Below are positions 11,061-22,573 of a DNA stretch of 64,000 bases, in pieces. The notes under the pieces were generated by a model. That model saw only the letters and a list, made by a program, of their open reading frames with translations. It was not told the DNA's origin and searched no databases. A program made the translations under genes and the position numbers. Position 1 is the first letter of the stretch. Every line of letters starts with the position of its first letter. Origin of the DNA: Sipunculus nudus (taxonomy: Eukaryota > Annelida > Sipuncula > Golfingiida > Sipunculidae); assembly GCA_026874595.1 (NCBI GenBank), contig CM049322.1, forward strand, positions 56,980,386 through 57,044,385, given 5' to 3'.

Positions 11061-13573
11061 TAACCATTGCAATCCAGCTGGTACATATCACTGTGTCGCT
11101 GTAATTGTGAGTGACACTAGTGACAAATGACTCCCTTTTGTATCAGCCTATTAAGTGATAAGGCTGAGTGATAAGTACCTCGTTACTGCATAACAAAAAC
11201 ACAGTTGTCGGAATGCTTCAGCCAGGCACTAAGACTATGAGAGTACAGTATTAAGGTTTAGCTACTGATTTATAAGATGATGGGAACATTTTGCAGTTTA
11301 TTTTATGGAATCATAGCAATAAACTTAGTTTCCTAGATATCGGAATATTTATATATATATCACCACATATAAAAGCAAGTGTTTGTTCTCATAATATGTG
11401 GATATGTACCTGGATTAAGGATGGCTTTTTTTTCATTAAAAGACTCTTAGTCATGCTTTCTGCATTTCCTTTCCTTCAGGTTTTGCAGTTTACCTACCCT
11501 GCTGACCCCATTGAAAAGCAGAGTTATAATAAAAAATATTAGACTTACACTTTTTACATTTGCATATCTATAAATCTGATATGAGGGCCTTAACATGCCT
11601 TTTGATTTGTTTTGGACATTCATTACTGTACCATCCTTTGGAGAATTTGCCCCAAGTTTGGTCTCTTATTGGAGGATGTGTGATATCAAATGTCTGACTT
11701 GTCAGAAATCCATTTTGTCTGCCAGTTAGCCACCTTAGAAATCCTTTTTTTCAGTGCAGTTTCAGTGATTTTTCTTCAATGTTTGATCCAATTTAGAGAA
11801 TGTTTGTTGTCTGATTTCAGACCTGTCAGAAGTTGAATATGGCCACCAGGCAACAATCTTTAAATTCCTTTTGATCATATTATCTCCAAGAACTGTTAAA
11901 GTGAAGGCAGTCGGCTGATATTAATGTAATCTTGCAAAGGATTGGGTCAAATATTTCTTAATAAATATTACCATCATTTATACAGGTGCAGTACAGTTGG
12001 CTTGTATTGAATAAAATTTAAACAGAAGCACCCATTTCTCAATAATTCTTGCATGGATTTCCTTGATTTTTTCTATATATGTTGATCATATATTTGCCCT
12101 TTGTGGTGTTCCTTTTGACACTGACAGGTATCAAGCAAGCTCTGGGAATAGTTGCTGATAGCTTAACAATCAATATTTTTCCTCTGACCATAAATTCACT
12201 GTGTTTTAACCAGACACAGGTGATATATTTATAATTGTTTCCAGCCATTTCAGTGTACGTATAACCATGACACGATGTCAGCTGCCGGCCACCGCTCATA
12301 ACTAAATTACGTCATATTATAATCCTTGCTACCAATGTCAATAGCGTGAACACATATGGATAAATGTCAAAATCTTTGAGCGGAGATCGACTAAACTTTT
12401 AAGCGGGTCTGATTGGTTTGCAAATTGAAGTTAATACGTGAGACAAATCAATGTCAAACAGCTGCAGACATCGGCTGCTTCAACCACTGAAAAGATGTTG
12501 CTGAGTGAATATATCAAGGGTCACAGAGGTCACGGGGTGATTGAGGCTGACACCTGCGAAAATACATAACAATTTTTGACATTTTCAATTCAGACACGTA
12601 ACAAATTGTGTATACAACAGCGACCGAGAGAGTTCACCGCAGGAAAAAAAAAAACATTGCCAATCTCATCCTGGACCAAACGGAATCAGGGATTTCGTGG
12701 TTGTGGCAATGAGTTGGTCTGTTCACATCACACAAAGAAAGAATTCACTATATGTTATTTTAAGTTATAAAATTTTCATTATTATAATAATAACTCTTTG
12801 GCTGAGCACGATTTTGTACGATTATGTCACCTCTCTCCCTTCTCAACTGACTGATTATTACCAATTGTTTTGATTTATTTAGAGACACTCGCGGGTGAAG
12901 CATATATATCTGGACATTATATATATATTTAATTTTCTATCCTTTCACATTACCTCACTTGATACAGTCCAGAAAAGGAGAAAACAGCACATGTTAAGCC
13001 ATAACACTTAGGTTCGGCTTACGAAAAACGATTATCCGGTTGATTCGTCATACATTTAAATGAGCGCACGAACACAGTTGCGCATGTATATCAATATACC
13101 TCAATAGCTGAATCGAAACCTTCGATTTTCAAAGATGCTTTTAGCAATGTTACGTTATATCAGTTGAGATCAAATACACTGTAATTCATGTTTTCCCAAC
13201 GTCTGTCAAAAGATATGAAGACTAACATAACAATTTTCATCTGATCGAATAAGCGCTCAGTTTCACCTAAACACGCTATATTTTCATATCTAAAAACACT
13301 ATTCGGAAAATCCCCATCCCACACCGACTCTCTGTCCTTGTACATGCCAGGCGCGATATTGAATAAAATTAATTTCTCCAAAGGGATAATTTACTTTTTT
13401 TACCGTAGAAGTAAAAATATTCGCAATATAATTGCATTAGACTAAGACAACATTTTGTCAATTAAATGTTTGCCTTATTCTAGAGCCACCAGTTAGCCAG
13501 CCACAACGTTGTCCACTCAACCATCATCACTCTATTCAGAACCATTTTTCTTCTAGCCAGCCGATTTACTGGT

Positions 13574-14095
13574 CCCCCCCCCCCTCCGTCATCTTGACGA
13601 TTATAGCGAATGTTACTGAATACTTTTTCTCCCCCCCCCCCCCCCCTCGTAACAATCATTATAAATATAATTGAATACCCCCCCCGTCCCGCTCCCTATT
13701 ATGTAGATCATAATGACTGTAACTTGATATCGACCCCCCTCCCCCCTTCCTTTCCTGCCTCCCCCTATCGTGAGGACCACGATGAATATTACTTAATATC
13801 CCCCCTCCAAATCTTGATGATTATAATAAATGTTACTGTACTGAATAACTAACCCCCCCCCCCATCGTGACGATCATAGTGAATGTTATTGAATACCAAC
13901 CCTACCCCCCTCGTGACGATCATAATGACTGTAACTGAATACCGCCTGCCCCCCTCCCCGACACACACCGTGAAGATCATAATGTATGTAACTGAATTTC
14001 ATCCATCACCCCTACTCCCATCGTGACAATCATAATGACCGCCCTCTCCCTCTCGTCCCCCGATCGTGATTATCAAAATGAATGTTACTATATAT
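13574..14095. repeat. C-rich minisatellite in copy B
   Basis: Counterpart of 2940-3470 with different homopolymer lengths (for example the opening C-run is shorter and the second one longer). Confidence 0.85.
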
Positions 14096-14563
14096 GAGGG
14101 TACATATAATTAATTGTAATAATATGTATATTATGCCCCAATTAGTTCACTTTGGCTGAATGCGAAAGTTTGCCAGCAAAACTATCCCTGCACACGGAGA
14201 GAGTTCCTCAAACTCACCATTGGTTTATACTTTTATCTCTCGTGTCTGATTAAACACAGCTCACGTGTGTCTGTGTAGAGGAGATGGAACATGACAGATG
14301 GCGCACTATATGTAGTCTTTCGCTACTGGTCGAGTCCGGCGACATTGCTAATTTTCTGTTTGAATAAAGGTGTAAGCAAACGGTTGCAGAAAGAAATATT
14401 GTCAGATACCACAATATTTAGAGAGAAAACATAATATGTCATGTATGTTTAACACAGAGACGGATTAAGAAACTCGAGAAAACAAGCGGGGGTTGGGCCA
14501 ATACTGGGTTAGCGGTTGGTACATGCATGGTATTATATATAGGTAGACCTATTTATTATAATT

Positions 14564-14876
14564 GTGGGGGCGTTGGTGTAATGGTTAAGATGCTGGGCTA
14601 ATGATCGAGAGGTCGTGAGTTCGAATCCCTGTCTGACCCCCACTGTGCCGAGATCCTTAGGCAAGGTCAGCACCGTAGGTTTGCCTCTGTCCATGCACCC
14701 AGCAGTAGAAATGGGTACCAATAAATACTGGGTCTGTAACCTGCGATGGACTAGCGTCCAATCCAGGAGGAGTTTAACTCCTAAGTCGCTTCACGCTACC
14801 GAAACCGGGATAAGCTCCGGCCTGATGAACCATAAGGCTCGAGTGTAAAAGCCCAGCGTTATTATATTATATTAAA
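14564..14876 (+). mobile_element. tRNA-derived SINE (copy B)
   Basis: Same element at the matching position of copy B (offset 10626 bp), almost identical to copy A. It was therefore duplicated with the block and is not an independent insertion. Confidence 0.88.
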
Positions 14877-15234
14877 AATTATTATTATTATTACTTAATA
14901 ATTTTCAACAAATAAAACATATAAATTTTGTTTATTTTTATTTCACCTATATGAATATAATCTAGAGCCATTTTTTATATTTTTAGTTAAGTTAATTACA
15001 GGAACACGGTTAAGAAGTGGGAGTGGGTCTTCCATTCTATATTATGATATTGTTTAAATATAAAGAGAAAATTTTCGGGCACCTTTAAAAAAAAATTGAG
15101 GATTTTCTGTTCCTCAACTACGATTCTCTTAAATGTCTTTGCAAAAGGTGGCCAAATTTTTGTCAAAATACAAATCTAAGTTTATAACTTGCAAAATATC
15201 ATCGTTTAAATGTTATCCTCGTAGATCAGCCGAT

Positions 15235-17022
15235 CGAGACCCAAGCTGGGCTCTGTAGGCCAATGGGAAGGCCGTGCCTCAATAACAACGAAGACCCAAG
15301 CTGGGCTCTGTAGGCCAACGGGAAGGCCGTGCCTCAATAACAACGAAGACCAAAGCTGGGCTCTGTAGGCCAACGGGAAGGCCGTGCCTCAATCACATCG
15401 AAGACCTAAGCTGGGCTCTGTAGGATAACGGTAAGGGCCGTGCCTCAATCACAACGAAGACCTAAGCTGGGATCTGTAGGCCAACGGGAAGGCCGTGCCT
15501 CAATAACAACGAAGACCTAAGCTGGGATCTGTAGGCCAACGGGAAGGCCGTGCCTCAATAACAACGAAGACCCAAGCTGGGCTCTGTAGGCCAACGGGAA
15601 GGCCGTGCCTCAATAACAACGAAGACCCAAGCTGGGCTCTGTAGGCCAAAGGGAAGGCCGTGCCTCAATCACAACGAAGGACCTAAGCTGGGCTCTGTAG
15701 GATAACGGGAAGCCGTGCCTCAATCACAACGAAGACCCAAGCTGGGTTCTGTAGGATAACGGGAAGGCCGTGCCTCAATCACAACGAAGACCCAAGCTGG
15801 GATCTGTAGGCCAACGGGAAGGCCGTGCCTCAATCACAACGAAGACCTAAGCTTGCATCTGTAGGCCAACGGGAAGGGCGGTGCCTCAATCACAACGAAG
15901 ACCTAAGCTGGGATCTGTAGGCCAACGGGAAGGCCGTGCCTCAATCACAACGAAGACTTAAGCTGGGATCTGTAGGCCAACGGGAAGGCCGTGCCTCAAT
16001 CAAAACGAAGACCTAAGCTGGGATCTGTAGGCCAACGGTAAGGCCGTGCCTCAATCACAACGAAGACCTAAGCTGGGATCTGTAGGCCAACGGTAAGGCC
16101 CTGCCTCAATCATAACGAAGACTTAAACTGGGATCTGTGGGCCAACGAGAAGGCCGTGCCTCAAAACGAAGAACTAAGCTGGATCTGTAGGCCAACGGTG
16201 AAGGCCGTGCCTCAATCACAACGAAGACCTAAGCTGGGATCTGTAGGCCAACGGGGAAGGCCGTGCCTCAATCATAACGAAGACTACTGGGATCTGTGGG
16301 CCAACGGGAAGGCCGTGCCTCAAAACGAAGAACTAAGCTGGGATCTGTAGGCCAACGGTAAGGCCGTGCCTCAATCACAACGAAGACCTAAGCTTGCATC
16401 TGTAGGCCAACGGGAAGGCCGTGCCTCAATCACAACGAAGACCTAAGCTGGGATCTGTAGGCCAACGGGAAGGCCGTGCCTCAATCACAACGAAGACCTA
16501 AGCTGGGATCTGTAGGCCAACGGGAAGGCCGTGCCTCAATCACAACGAAGACCTAAGCTGGGATCTGTAGGCCAACGGGAAGGCCGTGCCTCAATCACAA
16601 CGAAGACCTAAGCTGGGATCTGTAGGCTAACGGGAAGGCCGTGCCTCAATCACAACGAAGACCTAAGCTGGGATCTGTAGGCCAACGGGAAGGCCGTGCC
16701 TCAATCATAACGAAGACTTAAACTGGGATCTGTGGGCCAACGGGAAGGCCGTGCCTCAAAACGAAGAACTAAGCTGGGATCTGTAGGCCAACGGTAAGCC
16801 GTGCCTAAATCACAACGAAGACCTAAGCTTGCATCTGTAGGCCAACGGAAGGCCGTGCCTCAATCACAACGAAGACCTAAGCTGGGATCTGTAGGCCAAC
16901 GGGAAGGCCGTGCCTCAATCACAACGAAGACCTAAGCTGGGATCTGTAGGCCAACGGGAAGGCCGTGCCTCAATCACAACGAAGACCTAAGCTGGGATGT
17001 GTAGGCCAACGGGAAGGCCGTA
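15235..17022. repeat. 55-bp satellite array, copy B (~32 units)
   Basis: Same family and variant order as 4615-6075, but the block with the TGTGGGCC unit and shortened unit occurs three times (about 16105, 16280, 16710) instead of two. Several single-base indels are present. Confidence 0.95.
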
Positions 17023-19399
17023 CTGCAAAAACGTGTGCACGGGAATAACGTGGTGAGGGTGCATGTACGGGCGTATAATAACGATGTGTTTTAAATATCC
17101 TACTAACTTTAAAACTGAACCAGTATCTGTATGATCTGACAATAATTTATATTATTACCATAAATCCATGCCGGATTATGATATAAAGTCGGCATAGTTC
17201 GTGCATTATTTTAACATTGTTTAAAAGGACAAAAACAGTACTTTACCTCCATTAATGTTCACAATTTCAGAGGCAAGAAAAAAAAATACATCGTAAAAAA
17301 ATCTTCCTGTATAGTAAAATGCTTCACTGGTGTTTACAAGATAATTCCACTCATACTGGTCAAGTGTCCCGGTGTGGCCGGGGGGGGGGGGGGGTAAAGT
17401 TCATGCTGGACAAAGAGCAGTTGCCGGGTTATTTCGTATTTCTCATGCATGATAGGCCTCTAGGTTTTCTTTTTTTTATGTTTTCACAGAAATTAGTAAG
17501 CAGCGGACCAACAACTTTCTTCTCTCTCTCCTTCGCTCTCTCTCTCTCTCTTTCCTGATTCAGGTAATTACAAAGTCAGGTACACTGCCATTACAAGTTT
17601 TATTCTTCACATATATACATACAAAACAAGTTTATAATATATCATTTATTGAATCGAATTAATTGCTTTCCCTATTTTAATTATTATTTTAATTTTACAA
17701 TCTTGTGGAATTAATAGTGACAGCATTGGTGTATGGCTTTGAAAACCGTCATGAAAACTAGAACATGCTCGGTTCTCTCACTCTCTCTACGCTATTTTCT
17801 GCAAGAAAGGATCTTGCGCCGCATATATGTTCTCCTAATAAACATGATGAGTACGACTATGACTAGCCCGTCATTAATTCAACTATTTATAACACAAACA
17901 TACATGGACAATTATGTACATTTTCTGTACAATTTGGGGCAATCGACGTGACATTATTTTTATACTACATACTGATCACTATATATGCCACTGTCCGTAA
18001 TAAAATTGTTTTAAAAATACTTATATTTAGCTGTTTCCACAGCTACGCCGTAGTACGCGTATCTGTGTACATGCGTGGACAAAATATTGTTTTTCCATGT
18101 GTGCGTATGTGCGTATATATACGTATATGCGAGAAAAAAATATATGAATGAACTGGCAGTTGCATATATTGGCACTGTGGACGTAGAAAAGATTAAGTGA
18201 TGTCTTTGACCGCATAAAAAAAACTCCATACGCTGATGGACACGTGACGGACACACCACAGTTTCAAGATAACATGAGCGATTTTTTTCTCGCATTTTCG
18301 AGCACATGGAAACACAGCTTTATGATATGAATTTTACACCGAGAACTGCCACATGCTGAACAGAAGCATGACCCCCCCCCCCCCCCCCCCCCCCCCCGCT
18401 CGCTGCCAGGAATATAATCATGAAACTTATACACCAGTCCCGATGATGTTATAACATAACTGAGCCAAAGTGTACGCTCCTGATAATAACACGGAGTACT
18501 GGTATATTCTCGGGCCCTACGTCACTGGTTTATCTGCTATAAATATTAAAATGATACTAGCCATAGACCATTTTTGCATTTATATCCATAAAACCTATAG
18601 AAATACGTCAGTATAAATTTTGTCATAACTGTGGCAAAGGCAAAGATACGCTATGAGTATGAATATATGATTGATAAATACATAAATATACTTCTCATAG
18701 AAATAGAAGTCTACAGTATCGGCTTGAGAGATACATGTATATGCTTTATTTACATTATAATTATACAAGTATATGTGATTTTATTGATGCAGTAATCACT
18801 ATCACTGTAATAAATTAAATAAAAAACTATTTCCTTGTGAATCTAATATACTATATACACAGTGAAATTCAAGCGTAGCATCATATCACAAACTGAAATG
18901 CCACCCAAAATTAACACCAGAGTAAAACATTGTTAAACAATGTATCAGCTACAGGTCAACGACACCAGAAACAGACAAGATGTGGACGTACATCACACGA
19001 CCGCCGCCTGATCGGAATTGTATATTATTTCGTCAATTTGAGGGTACATATAATGTTGTAACACTGTGCGTATTATGTCAATCCCTTCACACGGACATAC
19101 TTACTAAAACTCACCACTTTTAGCTCTGTGTTTGATTTAACACAACCGACGTGTCTGCGTAGAGGAGATGAAATATGAAAGATGAAATACATGGCTCATT
19201 ATATATGCTGGTTTTCGTTACTAGTCGAGTCTGGGGAAATTGCTTATAATATTTTTGTTTAAAGGAGTAGTGGTTGCAGAAAGAAATATTGCCAGATATC
19301 GCATTATTTAGAGAGATAATACGATATTCCATTTACGTTTAAGTCGCATCCCGAAATTCGAGAACGGGGGTCGGGTCGCGGGCAAGGCCGTATACTGGG

Positions 19400-19950
19400 T
19401 TTGCGGTTGATGCATTGTATTATATATTATATATCAACTATTATCATTCTTATTATTATGTAAATTATTGAAAGCCTAGGAAAAATATTTTTATTTTATT
19501 TCACCTATATGAATAACACAATATTTCATTTATGTTTAACAAATTGTCGATCCAGAAATTGGAGAACGGGGGGGGGGGGGGGGGGGGGGGGTGTCGGGGG
19601 CAGGGTTTAATACGGAGTTAGCGGTTGATGAATGGTATTATATATTATATATCATATATTATTCTTCTTATCATTATTCTTTAAATTATTCTCAGCCTAG
19701 AAAAAAATATTTTTATTTTATTTCACCTGTGTGAATAAACCTTGGAGCCATTTGTTTTAAATCACGAATATAACTGGGTAAGAAATAGTGGTCTTATACT
19801 GGGTTAGCGGTTGATGCATTGTATTATATTTTATATATCATATATAATTATTATTATTAAATTATTTTGAGTCTAGGAATTTTTTATTTCACCTATATGA
19901 ATACATTTTAGAGCCAATTGTTTTAATCACGAATTTAACTGGGTAAGAAA
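19400..19950. repeat. three tandem AT-rich repeat units in copy B
   Basis: Counterpart of 8450-8990, with a longer G-run (19567-19591). Confidence 0.75.
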
Positions 19951-20159
19951 TAGATAAATGAGTGAGCCATGTTATCGCTCAACGGGGGGGCGGGGGGGGG
20001 GGGGGGTTGCCTCTTGATCCGTCACTGTAAAGTGTATAGCATATACATCGTATGGGCCAGGTCTCTTTAACAATAATGTCGACATGGTATATATAGTGTT
20101 CGTTTTTTTTCAAGAGATGTCGCTACTGGCCACTGGAAAAGGGGGGGGGGGGGGGGGGG

Positions 20160-21820
20160 GGGTCCGCCAAAACATGTGCTGGGAATAACGTTGTGAAAGT
20201 GGGTGTATCGGCGTCTAACAACCACGTGCTTTAAATGTCATTAACTAAAACATTATCTATATAATCTTAAAATACATTTTATTACTATACTTCAAGGCGG
20301 TTCCAATATATATTCTTGATGGAGCGGGGGGGGGGGGGGGGGGGGGGGGTTCATGCATGATAAAGGGCATAGGCCAATCCTGAGGGATTCAACACGTTCT
20401 CGGGTTATTATTCCGTATACAGATATTACTGGCTTGAGGTATAGTTTAAAGTTTTTATGTTCTCACAGAGATTACAAAAAGCAGCGGACCGACAACTATC
20501 ACACTCTCTCTCTCCCTCTCTCGTTCAAAGATATCCAAAGTCAAGGTACAGTGCCATATAAAGTTTTATTTTTCACATAATGTGCGTCTTAGAATAAATT
20601 TCATATTCAATCATTCATGTAACCGAAGTCATTGTTTTGCTCAGTCAGCAATCATGTATATCAAAGTTTACAAATAATGAAAAAGAAATGTGTTTATCAT
20701 GTACGCCTGAGTAATTTACATTTACACCAAATGGTGTATGGATTGAAAATCGTGTATGGATTGAAAATCGTTATTTAAACTAACCAAAGCTCGGTTCTCT
20801 CACTCCCTTTATGCTATATAATGTAAGAATATAAAGAAGACTCGTATTAAACATAAACGTACGACTCTTACATAGCATTCATCAATCCAAGTATTCATCA
20901 ATCCAAGTATTAAAACAAGTTTAAAAAGGACAATGGTGTACATTTTCTTTTCAAGTTGGGACAATCGACGAGGCTTTTTTCCAACAAATACTTACGAGCA
21001 CATGGGAACAGCTTTATCTACAGAGTACTGGTGCATGCCGTTCAAAGTAAGACCTAGTTTGTCGCTGCCAGAAATCATGACAGTCCATTTATATCCATAA
21101 AACCAATAGAAATACATCGATTCCAATGCTATTATAACTGAGCTAAAATGTACGTTATAATAATATACTGATAATAATATACTGAGTACTGGTATATTCT
21201 CGGGCCCTACGTCACTGGTTTATCTGCCATCAATATTAATGATACTAGCCATAGACCATTTATATCCATAAAACCTATAGAAAAACATCAGTATCAATTA
21301 TCAATAACTGAGCCAAAGGCAAATATACGTTATGAATATAATTGATAAATACACAAATATACTTCTCATAGAAGTCTACAGTATCGAAACTGAGAGATAC
21401 ATATGTTTTATTTACATTATAATCATACAAGTCCGTGTGATTTTATTGATGCAGTAATCACTGTCACTATAATAAATTAAATGAAAAAAATATATATTTT
21501 CTTTTGACTCTAATATACTAAATAAACAATGAAATCCAGGCGTAGCATCATATCACAAACTGAAATGCCATCCAAAATTAACACCAGAGTAAAACATTGT
21601 TAAACAATGTATCAGCTACAGGTCAACAACACCAGAAACAGACAAGATGTTTTCATTGAGGAGGGGAGGTCACAAGGTGCAGGTCAGACGCTGCTCGTGC
21701 ACTCACATTTTACAACTCAAGTAAACAACAGTTACATCACAGCATTATGTCAGGGCTGTAGTCAAATTGTGGACGTACATCACACGACCGCCGCCTGATC
21801 GGAGTTGTTTATTATTACGG
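20160..21820. repeat. diverged third copy (C) of part of the A/B block
   Basis: Collinear with about 6080-8065 of A and 17025-19020 of B, but with many substitutions and indels. Shared landmarks: GGGAATAACGT.GTGA, the CT-rich tract, GAGTACTGGTATATTCTCGG, and CAGCTACAGGTCAAC near the end. Copy C carries 120 bp (about 21651-21770) that A and B lack. Confidence 0.85.
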
Positions 21821-21829
21821 CATTACTTT

Positions 21830-22459
21830 TAGTGGTTAATCGTTTAACCGACTCATAGCATGAGATGTACTTTTTATCCATGCATGTGATATTTAAATTT
21901 TACAGCTTTACACAATTTTAAATATTTTGATTTATTGAAAAATATTGTGGGAAAAATATATCGTTTAACTTCATTTTCACATTTTTTTTTGTGGCGGCCG
22001 TGAAATGTTTACATCCACATAATTGATGTTGGACTGTAGTAACGTTTAGGAATATTATAAATTACATAATTTTGAGTTTGACCAAAAATTGTATACTATT
22101 TATAGTAACATTTTTGGGGTATATAAATAACATAATTTGTAATATAATTACACACAAACTCATTGGGATAAACCATGGATTTACCGTTCACTGTTGGATT
22201 TATATTATCAGTTACTGGATAAAGGTAGGTTCGTGTTCTGTTGACACTTATTTCAGTCCGACAGTAATGTCAGTCGACAGTCTTTGTCATGTTGTCAGCC
22301 TGTCTGTCATTTTTGTAGTACCTGTGACAGGCTGTGTTTGTCAGTATGTGTTCTAATCAGTGATTGGGTCACTTTACTCCTGTCCACACAATACATTCAG
22401 TGATTGACTAATGGCAGTGCTGGCCATAATGACATTGGCTGTGAAAAAAAAATACTAAT
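21830..22459. other. AT-rich interval downstream of the NLR gene
   Basis: Separates copy C from the NLR poly(A) site. A stretch at 22215-22400 rich in TGTCAGTC-like words is similar in composition to the LRR-coding strand, but I find no readable LRR in it. Confidence 0.5.
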
Positions 22460-22465
22460 TTTATT
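22460..22465 (-). promoter_or_regulatory. poly(A) signal of the NLR gene
   Basis: AATAAA on the minus strand about 110 nt past the stop codon, in an AT-rich 3' UTR and followed by a T-rich stretch. It is the first canonical hexamer I see downstream of the stop. Confidence 0.6.
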
Positions 22466-22573
22466 CAAAATAATATAATTAATTATGACCAGAATTTAAT
22501 ACCCTTTTGTTGATGTACTGTCAGTGTTAAGGAGTATTCCATTAATAAGTAAATGTGAGTACATTTCAGTCTA

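Larger units (their letters stand above)
12238..20006. repeat. segmental duplication copy B (~7.77 kb)
   Basis: Matches copy A in order and orientation. Its left edge is at TTTCCAGCC-ATTTCAG and its right edge is in the G-run before TTGCCTCTTG at 20007. It is about 300 bp longer than copy A, mainly because its 55-bp array is larger. Confidence 0.92.
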
